Numbered from the stretch's first letter, positions 26,612 through 36,340 are shown. The stretch: 64,000 nucleotides of DNA from Rugamonas apoptosis (GCF_014042355.1 NZ_JACEZU010000010.1:1-64000), one strand, 5' to 3'. The notes: generated from the sequence alone by a model not told the origin. A program made the numbers and translations.

Positions 26612-28372
26612 CTATTTGCCCATCACGTATTGGCCCGGCGCATCGCACAGGGCCTTGCCCATCTTGGGTGGCGCCACTTGCTCGGCGGCGGAATGGCGCG
26701 CCAGCCAGGCGTGCCAGTGCGGCCACCATGAGCCTTCCGTCACTTCCGCCGTCTGCTGCCATTCCTCGGGACTCATGAAGTGCGAGCCGGGCGGACGGTG
26801 CGGCATCGATTTGAAGCTGCGGTTGGCGTGCCCCGGTTCGCAGACGATGCCGGCGTTGTGGCCACCCGAGGCCAGCACGAAGTCGACCGGTGCGTCGGCC
26901 ATCAGGTGGATCTTGTACACGGACTTCCACGGCGAGACGTGGTCGCGCCCCGTGCCCACCACGTACATGGGCGCCTTGATGTCCGATACGACGGCGGCCT
27001 TGCCGTCCACGCAGAAGCGGCCTTCGGCCAGGTCGTTATCGAGGAACAGGTGCTTGAGGTATTCGCTGTGCATGCGGTAGGGCATGCGGGTGGTGTCGGC
27101 GTTCCACGCCATCAGGTCGTTCGGGATATTGCGCTGTCCCATCAGGTATTCGCGCATGATGCGCGACCAGATCATGTCGCGCGAATTGAGCAGGCGGAAC
27201 GAGCCGGCCATCTGCGAGCCATCCAGGTAGCCGTGCTGCCACATCATGGCGTCCAGGAAGGCCAGTTCGCTGTGGTCGATAAACAGTCCCAGCTCGCCCG
27301 GGTCGCTGAAGTCGGTCTGCGCGGCCAGCAGCGACACGCTTTTCAGCTTGCCCGCGTGGCCATGCCGGCCCGACCCGTACACGGCCGCCGCGATGGCCAG
27401 CAGCGTGCCGCCCAGGCAGTAACCGACGGCGTGGATGGGATGGCCCGTCAGGCGGTCCACTTCTCGCACGGTGTCGAACACCCCGTGCCGCAGGTAGTCG
27501 TCCATGCCCAGGTCGCGGTCGGCCGCCACCGGATTGCGCCACGAGGCCAGGAATACGGTATGGCCCTGCTCCACCAGGTAGCGCACCATGGAGTTGTGCG
27601 GCGACAGGTCGAGGATGTAGTACTTCATGATCCACGACGGGATGATCAAAATCGGTTCGCGGTACACCTTGGCCGTCTGCGGCTTGTATTGGATCAGCTC
27701 CACCAGCTCGTTGCGGTACACCACCTTGCCCGGTGTGACGGCCACGTTGCGGCCCACCTCGTAGGCGCTGGCCTCGTCCTTGGGCGCCTGGCCGCGGCCG
27801 CCCAGGTCTTGCAGCCAGTTGCTCCAGCCCTTCAACACGCTCTGGCCCTGCGTCTCATACGCCTTGTGCAGCACTTCCGGATTGGTCCAGAAGTAGTTGG
27901 ACGGCGAAGCCACGTCCAGCAGTTGGCGGGCCGTGAAGCTCACCACGTCCGCATGGTGGGCCGACACGCCGCGCACGCCGGTGGTGGCTTCGCGCCAGAA
28001 TTGTTCGGTTTGCAGGAAGGCGTGCGAAAATGCGTTGAACGGCCAGGCCGACCACTCCGGCGCCGAAAAACGGTTCTCGCCTTCGCGCCGCTCGGGGGCG
28101 ATGGGCGCCCGGTCGGCCCCCAGTTTGATGGCCAGGTCGAGCAATTCCATCTGTTTGCCGGGCGACGCGGCCAGGTGCATCAGCCAGTCCTGGAACGCCA
28201 GCGACATGGCGATGGGCGATACGCCGCCTGTGATCTTGGCCACCGCGCTTTGCATGCGCAAGTCGAGCGGGTTGGTGGAGACGCCATGCTCGTCGATGTA
28301 GCAGGCCGGATGCTCTTCGGCCTTGGCGGCCGTCTGGGGTTCGGACTGGGTGGTCACGTCGTTCAGGTTCAC
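26612..28372 (-). CDS. phaC: Poly(3-hydroxyalkanoate) synthase (class I-like PhaC)
   Basis: This 586-residue enzyme polymerises hydroxyacyl-CoA into polyhydroxyalkanoate at the granule surface. The lipase-like box VGYCLGGTLLA places the catalytic Cys at 319. The Asp is in GTGRDHVSPWKS (about 483) and the His in ASGGHNAGIV (about 513). IIPSWIMKYYILDLSPHNS and WRNP are typical PhaC segments. GTG at 28372 is the start, with GAAGGAG seven bases upstream. An FNR-type palindrome lies 56 bases before the gene, with an AATAAT hexamer at the right distance for activation, so induction at low oxygen is likely. The 5' neighbours on the other strand share that box. Confidence 0.95.
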   Translation of the reverse strand: MNLNDVTTQSEPQTAAKAEEHPACYIDEHGVSTNPLDLRMQSAVAKITGGVSPIAMSLAFQDWLMHLAASPGKQMELLDLAIKLGADRAPIAPERREGENRFSAPEWSAWPFNAFSHAFLQTEQFWREATTGVRGVSAHHADVVSFTARQLLDVASPSNYFWTNPEVLHKAYETQGQSVLKGWSNWLQDLGGRGQAPKDEASAYEVGRNVAVTPGKVVYRNELVELIQYKPQTAKVYREPILIIPSWIMKYYILDLSPHNSMVRYLVEQGHTVFLASWRNPVAADRDLGMDDYLRHGVFDTVREVDRLTGHPIHAVGYCLGGTLLAIAAAVYGSGRHGHAGKLKSVSLLAAQTDFSDPGELGLFIDHSELAFLDAMMWQHGYLDGSQMAGSFRLLNSRDMIWSRIMREYLMGQRNIPNDLMAWNADTTRMPYRMHSEYLKHLFLDNDLAEGRFCVDGKAAVVSDIKAPMYVVGTGRDHVSPWKSVYKIHLMADAPVDFVLASGGHNAGIVCEPGHANRSFKSMPHRPPGSHFMSPEEWQQTAEVTEGSWWPHWHAWLARHSAAEQVAPPKMGKALCDAPGQYVMGK

Positions 28373-28399
28373 GTTTGCTCCTTCTCGAATTAATTTTCA

Positions 28400-28470
28400 T
28401 TATTGCAATTAGCGAACGTTAATGTATTTGATCTAGATCAAATACAGCTACATGATACGTCCCCTACACT
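28400..28470. promoter_or_regulatory. FNR/Anr-type box between divergent phaC and efflux-operon promoters
   Basis: A perfect FNR-type palindrome TTGATCTAGATCAA occupies 28428-28441. On the plus strand TACACT at 28465-28470 would be a -10 element, placing the box centre about 42 bases before the start point. On the minus strand AATAAT (28400-28405) would be the -10 of phaC, again with the box about 41-42 bases upstream. One symmetric site thus fits class-II FNR activation in both directions. Confidence 0.78.
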
Positions 28471-28502
28471 GCGCTGCATCAATACCAACCTTTTCGGTAT
28501 CC

Positions 28503-29816
28503 ATGAAGAATAAAAATACTCAGCACTTCAGGTGCTGCCAGGCGGTCATCGCCTGTTTGATCGGTGCCATGTGCAACCGCAGCATAGCATCCGAAACGCT
28601 GGCCCAGGCATGGGCCAGCGCGCAGCAAGTCGACCACACGGTCGCCGCCGCGTCCGCGCGCGAGTCGGCCGCCCGCGACGGCCTGGCCGCCGCCGAGGCA
28701 CGCCGCCTGCCCAACGTGAGCCTGACGGCCGGCTACACCCGGCTGCAGTCGGAACCCACCGCCGCCATCACCATTCCCGCCCTGCACCTGAACGGTTTGC
28801 CGTTCGCGCAGGATGAAGCCTACTCCGCCGCCGTCAGTTTCAGCGCACCGTTGTTCACGGCCGGCCGCATCAGCCACGGCATCGCCGCCGCCGGCGCCGT
28901 GACGGACGCGGCCCGCGCCGCCAGTGCGCTCAGCAAGCAGGAACTGAAGCTGGCCGTGGCCGAAGCCTACGTCACCGTGCTGCGTGCCCAGCGCCTGAAT
29001 GGCGTGGCCGCGACCCATGTGACAGCCATCGCCCGTCACGCGGACGACGTGGAACAGCTGTACAAGCAAGGCTACGCCGCCAAACACGACGTGCTGGCCT
29101 CGCAAGTGGCGCTGGCCGACGCGCGCCAGCAGGCGCTGCAGGCGGCCAACGGTGTGGCGCTGGCCAGCGCGGCCTACAACCGCTTGCTGGGCCGCGCCCA
29201 GGATGCGCCGGCCGACCTGGCGGAATTGAACGATGGCGAGGAACCGTCGGCCAGCCAGTTGGCCGGGCTGATCGCGGCCGGCCGTGCCCAGCGCAACGAG
29301 TTGAGTCAATTGGGGGCGCAGGAAACGGCCTTGCGCCGCCAGTCCGACAGCGTGGCCGCCCAGCGCGCGCCGCAAGTGGGCTTGAACGGGGGCTGGGGCA
29401 AGCTGCAGAACCGCTACCTGGTCGAGGACAAGGGTTGGTGGATAGGCGTGGCGCTCAAGTGGGAGCTGTTCGACGGCGGCCAGATCAAGCGCGAATCGTC
29501 CCAGCTGGCGTCCAACGCCCGCGCCGTGGCCGAGCTGCGCGCCGATGCGGCCGACAAGATCGAGCTGCAGGTGCGCCAGGCCTGGCTGCGCTGGCAGGAG
29601 GCGGCGGCCCGCATCGACGTGGCGCGCGCCGCGCTGGCCCAGGCCGACGAGACGCTGGACCTGTCGCGCGAACGCTATCGCGCCGGCTTGGCGCCCAACA
29701 GCGAAGTGCTGGACGCGGAAACCCGCCGCGCCGGCGCCTACGCCAACCGCGACAACGCCTGGTACGACCGCGCGCTGGCCCGCCTGCGCCTGCAATACGC
29801 CAGCGGCAGCCTGTGA
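28503..29816 (+). CDS. TolC-family outer membrane efflux protein
   Basis: This is a 437-residue outer-membrane channel subunit. The signal peptide (about 1-30, ending RSIASE) is followed by two TolC-type repeats rich in Ala/Gln/Leu heptads (LAQAWASAQQVDHTVAAASARESAARDGLAAAEARRLPNVSLTAGY region; later NSEVLDAETRRAGAYANRDNAWYDRALARLRLQYASG). It is the first gene of an eight-gene plus-strand run and precedes HlyD by 34 bases. The start at 28503 fits the signal peptide. Expression is probably from the FNR-type promoter just upstream. Confidence 0.9.
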   Translation: MKNKNTQHFRCCQAVIACLIGAMCNRSIASETLAQAWASAQQVDHTVAAASARESAARDGLAAAEARRLPNVSLTAGYTRLQSEPTAAITIPALHLNGLPFAQDEAYSAAVSFSAPLFTAGRISHGIAAAGAVTDAARAASALSKQELKLAVAEAYVTVLRAQRLNGVAATHVTAIARHADDVEQLYKQGYAAKHDVLASQVALADARQQALQAANGVALASAAYNRLLGRAQDAPADLAELNDGEEPSASQLAGLIAAGRAQRNELSQLGAQETALRRQSDSVAAQRAPQVGLNGGWGKLQNRYLVEDKGWWIGVALKWELFDGGQIKRESSQLASNARAVAELRADAADKIELQVRQAWLRWQEAAARIDVARAALAQADETLDLSRERYRAGLAPNSEVLDAETRRAGAYANRDNAWYDRALARLRLQYASGSL

Positions 29817-29850
29817 GCGCCGCCCTTCCCCATACTCCGAAAGCCATTCC

Positions 29851-30960
29851 ATGACTGACAAACGCAAATACCTGGGCCCCGCCGTGATCACGCTGGTGCT
29901 GTGCGCCGTGGGCGGCGGCCTGGTCTACTACCTGCTGCACGCGCGCGGCCTGCCCGAAGGCCTGATCGCCGCCAGCGGCCGCATCGAGGGCGACCGCATC
30001 GTCGCCGCCAGCAAATTCCCCGGCCGCATCAACGCCATGCTGGTGCATGAAGGCGACAGCGTGAAAGCGGGCGCCGGTGTGGCCCAGCTGGACGACCAGC
30101 AGATCGCCACCCGTCTGGAGCAGGCGCGCCAGGCTTACAACGCCGTGCAGGCGCAGGTGCAGGCGGCCGAAGCCGGCCTGGCCATCGCCCGGCGCGAAGT
30201 GCCGCTGTCCCAGGCCAGCGCCAACGCCGGCGTGAACCAGGCCGAAGCCGTGCTGGCCAAGGCGCAGGCGGTGGAAGCGCAGGCATCGCGCGACGCCCAG
30301 CGTCACCGCGAACTGTTTGAACACGGCAGTATCGAGCGCCACCGTGCCGAGCAGGCCGACCTGGCCTGGCGCGTATCGCAGGCCGACGTGAGCGCCGCGC
30401 GCGAGACGCTGGTGCGTGCGCGCCAGGGCGCGAGCGAAGCGGCGCTGGGCGGCGACAAGGTCAAGGCCCGCCAGCAGGAACTGGAAGCGCTCAAGGCGCA
30501 ACTGGCCCGCGCGGCCGGCGCCGTGGCCGAGGCGCAGTCCGTCAGCGGCGACCAGTTGGTGGTGGCGCCCGCCGCCGGCGTGGTGGTGAGCCGTCTGCGC
30601 GAACCCGGTGAAGTGATCCAGGCCGGCAGCGCCATCGCGGAGCTGGCCGACCTGGACGCGCTGCACCTGAAGGTCTACGTGCCGGAAGCGCAGATCGGCA
30701 AGGTCAAGCTGGGCCAGCCCGTGCGCCTGTACGTCGATTCGCAGCCGGGCAAGCCGTATGAGGCGAAGGTCAGCTACATCGCCTCGCGCGCTGAATTCAC
30801 GCCCAAGGAAGTGCAGACGGCCGACGAACGCGTCAAGCTGGTGTACGCCGTCAAGCTGGCCATCCAGTCCAATCCGGAGCACCGCCTCACGCCCGGCCTG
30901 CCGGCCGACGCCGTGATCCGCTGGGACGAACACGTGGCATGGAAGAAGCCAACGTGGTAA
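29851..30960 (+). CDS. HlyD-family membrane fusion protein (YhiI-like)
   Basis: This 369-residue periplasmic adaptor has one N-terminal membrane helix (about 9-28). A lipoyl-like half follows (GRIEGDRIVAASKFPGRINAMLVHEGDSVKAGAGVAQLDD), then a long coiled-coil hairpin (about 85-220, Ala/Glu/Gln rich), then the second lipoyl half (VVAPAAGVVVSRLREPGEVIQAG) and a beta-barrel domain. It joins the TolC channel to the ABC-2 exporter encoded next. Its 3' end overlaps the ATPase gene by 22 bases. Confidence 0.92.
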   Translation: MTDKRKYLGPAVITLVLCAVGGGLVYYLLHARGLPEGLIAASGRIEGDRIVAASKFPGRINAMLVHEGDSVKAGAGVAQLDDQQIATRLEQARQAYNAVQAQVQAAEAGLAIARREVPLSQASANAGVNQAEAVLAKAQAVEAQASRDAQRHRELFEHGSIERHRAEQADLAWRVSQADVSAARETLVRARQGASEAALGGDKVKARQQELEALKAQLARAAGAVAEAQSVSGDQLVVAPAAGVVVSRLREPGEVIQAGSAIAELADLDALHLKVYVPEAQIGKVKLGQPVRLYVDSQPGKPYEAKVSYIASRAEFTPKEVQTADERVKLVYAVKLAIQSNPEHRLTPGLPADAVIRWDEHVAWKKPTW

Positions 30961-33125
30961 GCGCGCCTTCCCTGCTGGTTGAAGCGCGCGGCCTGGGCAA
31001 GCGTTACGGCGCCGTGTGCGCCGTGGACGCGGTGGAACTGGAAGTGCGGCCCGGCGAGATCTATGGCCTGATCGGCCCGGACGGCGCCGGCAAGAGCAGC
31101 CTGCTCAAGGCGGTGGCCGGCATTTTGCGCTTCGACAGCGGCACGCTGGACGTGTTCGGCGTGCGCCTGGACAGCGAACGGGCCTGCGAACGCATCAAGG
31201 ACCGCATCGGCCTGATGCCACAGGGCCTGGGCCAGAACCTGTATGGCGATTTGTCGGTCGAGGAGAACATCGACTACTTCGGCGGCCTGCGCCTGCTGGG
31301 CGGCGACGAGCTGGCCAAGCGCAAGGACAGCCTGCTGCGCAGCACGCGGCTGGAAGCGTTCCGCGACCGGCCCATGAAGAACCTGTCGGGCGGCATGAAG
31401 CAGAAACTGGGCCTCGTGTGCACCCTGATCCACCAGCCGCAACTGGTGATCCTGGACGAACCCACCACCGGCGTGGATCCCGTGTCGCGCCGCGAGTTCT
31501 GGGCCATCCTGGACCGGCTGCTGGCCGAACACGGCACCACGGCGCTGGTATCGACGGCCTATATGGACGAGGCCAGCCGCTTCCATCGCGTCTCCATGAT
31601 GCACGAAGGCCGCATGCTGGCCAGCGGCACGCCGGAACGCATGCGGGCCTTGAGCGCCGGGCGCATCGTGCGCAGCGGCGCCGATACCCGCCAGGCTGAG
31701 GCGCTGGAACGGCTGCAGCGCAGCTATCCGCAAGCCGAGGCGCTGGGCCGCGAACTGCGCGTGTTCGTGGATGGCGATGACGCCGGCGCCGCGCTGGCAC
31801 AGGTGGAGCAGACGCTGGACGGCTTGCCGCATGACGCCTGCGAAGTGCAGGAACCGGAACTGGAAGACGTGTTCATCGCACTGCTGCGCCAACGGGGTGC
31901 GCAGGCGACGGCCAAGGCGGCCACGCCTATGGCAGGCAGCCACGCGAGCGCGCCCGCCAAGCCGGCCGGCGCCGTGCCCACACTGGCACCCTCACCCTCA
32001 CCTGCGCCTGCGCCCTTGCCCGCGTCCGTGCCTGCGCACTCGTCCGTGCCCGCATCTGCGCCCGCGCCTGTGCGCTCGCCTGCGTCCGCGTCCGCGAGCG
32101 CGCCCGATGTCGTCCCCGCCATCGAAGCGGACCAATTAACCCGTACCTTCGGCGCCTTCAAGGCCGCCGACGCCGTCAGCTTCCGCGTGCCGCAGGGCGA
32201 AATCTTCGGCCTGCTGGGCGCCAACGGCGCCGGCAAAAGCACCGTCATCAAGATGCTGACGGGTATCCTGCGTCCCAGCGACGGGCGTGGCCGCGTGGCC
32301 GGCGCCGACATGCGCGACGCCGGCCGCCAGATCCGCGAACGTATCGGCTACATGTCGCAAGCGTTCTCGCTGTACCTGGACTTGACGGTGATGGAGAACA
32401 TCCGCCTGTACGCCGGCATCTACGCCGTGCCGCCGCACCTGGAAGTGGAACGCATCACCTGGGTGCTGGACATGGCCGGCCTGCACCCGTTCGCCGGCGC
32501 GCTGGCGGCCAGCCTGCCCATGGGCCTGCGCCAGCGCCTGGCGCTGGGATGCGCCCTGCTGCACCGGCCGCAAGTGCTGTTCCTGGACGAACCCACGTCC
32601 GGTGTGGACCCGGTGGGCCGGCGCGCTTTCTGGGACATCCTGTTCCGCCTGTCGCGCGAGGACAAGGTGACCATCCTCGTCACCACCCACTACATGTCCG
32701 AGGCCGAGCACTGCGACCATATCGCCCTGATGTATGCGGGCCGCGTGGTGGCCGACGCCTCCCCCGAACAACTCAAGGCCGGCGTGGAACGCGACGGCGG
32801 CAAGCTGTACGAACTGGCCACCAGCGCGCCGCAGCCACTGCTCGACATGCTGCGCGCCGAAGGTCTGGGCCAGGCCGCCCTGTTCGGCTCGCGCATCCAC
32901 CTGCTGCTGCCGGACCCGCAAACGGAACTGGCGCGGCTCGACGCCCTGCTGGCCACCCACGGCATGAAAGTGGACGCCATCACCCCGCGCCGCCTGTCGA
33001 TGGAAGACGTGTTCGTCCACCTCGTCACAAAACTGGAAGCGGCCGACCAGGCCCGCAACGCCGCCAGGACCGCCAACGCGGCGGGCGCGCCGGCCGCAGC
33101 GGCAAGACCCGGAGTACCAGCATGA
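30939..33125 (+). CDS. ABC transporter ATPase with two fused nucleotide-binding domains (RbbA/YhiH-like)
   Basis: This is a 728-residue protein. NBD1 (about 8-240) has Walker A GPDGAGKSSLLKA, signature NLSGGMKQKLGL and Walker B LVILDEPTTGVDP. NBD2 (about 395-625) has Walker A GANGAGKSTVIKM, signature-like SLPMGLRQRLAL and Walker B VLFLDEPTSGVDP. The second signature is degenerate. Between them lies a low-complexity Ala/Pro/Ser linker (about 325-390) coded by six-base units. The arrangement HlyD - double ATPase - two ABC-2 permeases is that of the YhiI-RbbA-YhhJ exporters. The start at 30939 lies inside the hlyD-like gene, and the stop overlaps the permease start. Confidence 0.93.
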   Translation: MEEANVVSAPSLLVEARGLGKRYGAVCAVDAVELEVRPGEIYGLIGPDGAGKSSLLKAVAGILRFDSGTLDVFGVRLDSERACERIKDRIGLMPQGLGQNLYGDLSVEENIDYFGGLRLLGGDELAKRKDSLLRSTRLEAFRDRPMKNLSGGMKQKLGLVCTLIHQPQLVILDEPTTGVDPVSRREFWAILDRLLAEHGTTALVSTAYMDEASRFHRVSMMHEGRMLASGTPERMRALSAGRIVRSGADTRQAEALERLQRSYPQAEALGRELRVFVDGDDAGAALAQVEQTLDGLPHDACEVQEPELEDVFIALLRQRGAQATAKAATPMAGSHASAPAKPAGAVPTLAPSPSPAPAPLPASVPAHSSVPASAPAPVRSPASASASAPDVVPAIEADQLTRTFGAFKAADAVSFRVPQGEIFGLLGANGAGKSTVIKMLTGILRPSDGRGRVAGADMRDAGRQIRERIGYMSQAFSLYLDLTVMENIRLYAGIYAVPPHLEVERITWVLDMAGLHPFAGALAASLPMGLRQRLALGCALLHRPQVLFLDEPTSGVDPVGRRAFWDILFRLSREDKVTILVTTHYMSEAEHCDHIALMYAGRVVADASPEQLKAGVERDGGKLYELATSAPQPLLDMLRAEGLGQAALFGSRIHLLLPDPQTELARLDALLATHGMKVDAITPRRLSMEDVFVHLVTKLEAADQARNAARTANAAGAPAAAARPGVPA

Positions 33126-34276
33126 ACCTGCACCGCATCGCCGTCGTCGCCTACAAGGAGTGGCGCGAAATCGTGCGCGACCGCCTGTTCTTCGCGCTGG
33201 CCTTCATCGTGCCCTCGCTGCTGATGCTGTTATTCGGCTACGGCCTGTCGCTGGACGTGGAGAACATCCCGCTGGCGGTGGTCGATTACGACCAGAGCGT
33301 GCAGTCGCGCGACTACGCGCACCGCTTCACCGACTCGCGCTATTTCGAGTTCTACGGCTACGGCCAGCACGAGGAAGCGCTGCGCAAGCTGGTGGTCAAC
33401 AACACCCTGCGCGCCGTGGTCGTGATCCCGCCGCAGTTCGGCGCGCGCCTGGCCAGCGGCCACCCTGCCGAAGCGCAGACCTGGATCGACGGCACCTTCC
33501 CGTTCCGCGCCCTGACGGCCAAAGGCTACGTGACCGCCATCAACGCGGCCGCCACGCTGGACCACATGGCCACCTGGCTCGGTAACGCCAACGGCGTGCC
33601 GGCGGCCAGCGTACGCGCCCTGCTGCAGCCGGTGCGGCTGGAAACGCGCTACCTGTACAACCAGGAAGTGAAAAGTATCTGGTCGATCGCGCCCAAGCTG
33701 ATCATGGTGATCCTGATGCTGTCGCCGCCGTTCCTGACGGCGCTGGGCGTGGTGCGGGAAAAGGAATCGGGCGCCATCTACAACGTGTACGCCTCCACCC
33801 TGTCGCGCGGCGAATACCTGGTCGGCAAACTGACGCCCTATGTCGGCATCTCCATCATCAACGCCATGCTGTTGACGGCCATGGCGCTGCTGCTGTTCGG
33901 CGCGCCGTTCAAGGGCAATCCGCTGCTGTTCATGCTGGCCACGGTTCTGTATGTGATCTGCACCACCGGCATCGGCCTGCTGGTGTCGGTGCTCGTCAAC
34001 ACGCAAGTGGCAGCCATGGTGGGCACGGCCATCGTGACGGTGGTGCCGGCCGTGCTGTACTCGGGCATGATCATCCCCATTCCTTCGCTGTCGGCGGAAG
34101 CGGCGTTGATCGCCCACCTGCTGCCGGGCATGTACTACGCCGACATCGCCACCGGCAGCTTCCTCAAGGGCGCCGGCCTGGCCGCGCTGTGGCAGGACTT
34201 GCTGATCCTGGCCCTGTACGCGGCCGCGCTGTTCACGGCCGGTTTCCTCGGCTTCCACAAGCGCCCCGCCAATTGA
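33122..34276 (+). CDS. ABC-2 type transporter permease (first)
   Basis: This 384-residue permease has one N-terminal helix (about 22-42), a large periplasmic domain (about 45-175, DVENIPLAVVDYDQSVQSRDY) and five to six C-terminal helices. The family motif LGVVREKESGAIYNVYASTLSRGEYLVGKLTPY marks the ABC-2 class. The ATG overlaps the ATPase stop (ATGA), and the next permease starts right after this stop codon. The cargo is unknown; related exporters handle drugs, lipids or peptides. Confidence 0.92.
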   Translation: MNLHRIAVVAYKEWREIVRDRLFFALAFIVPSLLMLLFGYGLSLDVENIPLAVVDYDQSVQSRDYAHRFTDSRYFEFYGYGQHEEALRKLVVNNTLRAVVVIPPQFGARLASGHPAEAQTWIDGTFPFRALTAKGYVTAINAAATLDHMATWLGNANGVPAASVRALLQPVRLETRYLYNQEVKSIWSIAPKLIMVILMLSPPFLTALGVVREKESGAIYNVYASTLSRGEYLVGKLTPYVGISIINAMLLTAMALLLFGAPFKGNPLLFMLATVLYVICTTGIGLLVSVLVNTQVAAMVGTAIVTVVPAVLYSGMIIPIPSLSAEAALIAHLLPGMYYADIATGSFLKGAGLAALWQDLLILALYAAALFTAGFLGFHKRPAN

Positions 34277-35455
34277 ATGAACAAGACTATGCGACTCTGG
34301 CCTGATACCGCAAATGCCACCTGGTGGCGACGCCTGCGCGTGATGACGTGGAAGGAACTGGTGCAGCTGATGCGTGACCCGCTGCTGCTGCTGTTCGTCG
34401 TCTACGCCTTCTCGGCCGACATCTACAACGCCGCCGCCGGCGTCACCCTGCAACTCAATAACGCGGCGCTGGCCGTGCTGGACATGGACCGCAGCGCCGC
34501 CTCGCGCGAGCTGGCCGGCCGCTTCCTGGCGCCCGAATTCCGCCAGATCGGCAGCGCCGGCCACGCCAGCACCGGGCAAGCCCTGCTCGACAAAGGCCAG
34601 GCCATGGCCCTGCTGGACGTGCCGCCCGGCTTTGGCGCGTCGCTGGCGCGGGGCGAACCGGCATCCGTGCAGATGCAAATCGACGCCTCCAACTCCGTGC
34701 AAGGCTTCCTCACGTCGGTGGACGCGGCCCAGATCGTGGCCCGCTTCGGGCTGGAGACGGCCGCCGCACGCCTCGGCCTGAATCCGAACGGCGCCACGCT
34801 GGACGGCCCGCTGATCGACAACCGGGTGCGGGTCTGGTTCAACCCCAATCAGAACGACGCCTGGTTCATGGGCATCTCCGAACTGCTCAACGTGATCACG
34901 CTGTTCTCCATGCTGCTGCCGGCGGCCGCCATGGTGCGCGAAAAAGAACGGGGCACCATCGAACAATTGCTGGTGTCGCCGTTGGGCCCCTTGCAGATCA
35001 TGCTGCCCAAGATCCTGGCCATGGTGGCCGTGATCCTGTGCGGCACGGCGCTGGGCCTGTTCGGCCTGTTGATCCCCGTGTTCGGCGTGCCCGTGCAAGG
35101 CAGCCTGCTGCTGTTCCTGGCCGTGTGCACGGCCTACATCTGCACCCTGGCCGGCATCGGCATCCTGATCGCCACCGTGACCCGCAACATGGCGCAGGCG
35201 GGCATGATGGTGATCCTGATCCTGGCGCCGATGATGTTCCTGTCCGGCGCCTGGACTCCACCGGAAGCCATGCCCACCGTGATGCGGGCGCTGATGTACA
35301 TCTCGCCGCTGTACTATTTCATCAACGCCAGCTACGGCATCCTGCTGAAAGGCGCCGGGCTGCTCAGCCTGTGGCCCATGATCGCCGGCATACTGGCGCT
35401 GGGCCTGGCCGTGGGCGTGGCGTGCACGCTGCGCTTTACCCGCCAGTTTGGCTAG
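34277..35455 (+). CDS. ABC-2 type transporter permease (second, YhhJ-like)
   Basis: This is a 392-residue permease with the same layout as its neighbour: N-terminal helix, periplasmic domain (about 55-185, AALAVLDMDRSAASREL) and five to six C-terminal helices. The motif MVREKERGTIEQLLVSPLGPLQIMLPKI is that of ABC-2 exporters. The ATG directly follows the previous stop. The two permeases presumably form a heterodimer driven by the double ATPase. The next gene starts 47 bases later on the same strand. Confidence 0.92.
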   Translation: MNKTMRLWPDTANATWWRRLRVMTWKELVQLMRDPLLLLFVVYAFSADIYNAAAGVTLQLNNAALAVLDMDRSAASRELAGRFLAPEFRQIGSAGHASTGQALLDKGQAMALLDVPPGFGASLARGEPASVQMQIDASNSVQGFLTSVDAAQIVARFGLETAAARLGLNPNGATLDGPLIDNRVRVWFNPNQNDAWFMGISELLNVITLFSMLLPAAAMVREKERGTIEQLLVSPLGPLQIMLPKILAMVAVILCGTALGLFGLLIPVFGVPVQGSLLLFLAVCTAYICTLAGIGILIATVTRNMAQAGMMVILILAPMMFLSGAWTPPEAMPTVMRALMYISPLYYFINASYGILLKGAGLLSLWPMIAGILALGLAVGVACTLRFTRQFG

Positions 35456-35502
35456 GCCCATTCCCTCCACCACCAACCAATCAACCCATCGACCGAGGCA
35501 TC

Positions 35503-36297
35503 ATGAACCCAAACGCCAACCCAAGCGTCACCTCCCCCTTCTCGCTGGCCGGCAAGCGTGGCCTGATCGTCGGCCTGGCCAATGAGCACAGCATCGCGGC
35601 CGGTTGCGCGCGCGCCGCGCATGCGCTGGGCGCGAACCTCGTGCTGTCCTGCCTGAACGAAAAGGCCGTCAGCTACGCCTCGCCCGTGGCGACAGCACTC
35701 AATGCCCCCCTGCTGGCGTGCGACGTGGAGCAGGACGGCGCACTGGAAAGCCTGGTGCAGCAAGCCGTAGCCCAATTGGGCGGCCTCGATTTCGTGATCC
35801 ACTCCATCGCCTGGGCGCCGCTGGCGGACTTGCGCGGGCGCGTGGCCGACAGTTCGGCGGACGGCTTCCTGCGCGCCATGAATATCTCCTGCCACTCGTT
35901 CGCCCGCCTCGCGCGCCTGTGCGAACCGCACATGGCGGCCGGCAGCAGCTTGATCACCATGAGCTACCTGGGCGCCGACGAAGCCGTGCCCCATTACGGC
36001 GTGATGGGGCCCGTCAAAGCCGCGCTGGAATCGCTGGTGCGCTACCTGGCGGCCGAACTGGGACCACAGGGCTTGCGGGTACACGCCGTCTCGCCCGGCC
36101 CCATACCCACCCGCGCCGCCTCCGGGCTGGAAGACTTCGATGGCCTGATGGCGCGCGCCGTTGAACGCTCGCCATTGCGCCGCCTCGTCACGCTGGACGA
36201 AGTGGGCCAGTTGGCCGCCTTCCTGGCCGGCGGCGCCGCCTCCGGCATGACGGGCCAGACTATTTACGTGGATGGCGGTTATCATATCGTCAACTGA
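35503..36297 (+). CDS. Enoyl-ACP reductase-like protein (FabI family SDR)
   Basis: This 264-residue short-chain reductase is of the FabI type. The variant cofactor loop is GLIVGLANEHSIAAGCARA. The catalytic pair follows YxxxxxxK spacing (HYGVMGPVKAALESL), an aromatic box is SYLGADEAVPHY, and the C-terminal SGMTGQTIYVDGGYHI is typical. FabI reduces enoyl-ACP with NAD(P)H in fatty-acid synthesis. Here it sits with a MaoC-phosphotransacetylase and an acetate kinase, not with fab genes, so a role in short-chain acyl-CoA/ACP recycling next to PHA synthesis is more likely than the housekeeping step (inference). Confidence 0.88.
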   Translation: MNPNANPSVTSPFSLAGKRGLIVGLANEHSIAAGCARAAHALGANLVLSCLNEKAVSYASPVATALNAPLLACDVEQDGALESLVQQAVAQLGGLDFVIHSIAWAPLADLRGRVADSSADGFLRAMNISCHSFARLARLCEPHMAAGSSLITMSYLGADEAVPHYGVMGPVKAALESLVRYLAAELGPQGLRVHAVSPGPIPTRAASGLEDFDGLMARAVERSPLRRLVTLDEVGQLAAFLAGGAASGMTGQTIYVDGGYHIVN

Positions 36298-36340
36298 ACC
36301 GCGTCGCACACCTCCCCATAACGCACAACGAGCCACCGCC

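Noticed and set aside
33230..35476. Open minus-strand frame of 748 codons opposite the ABC-2 permeases
   Set aside because: Composition (Gln/His/Gly) is that of a complement-frame shadow and the permease motifs on the other strand are unambiguous.
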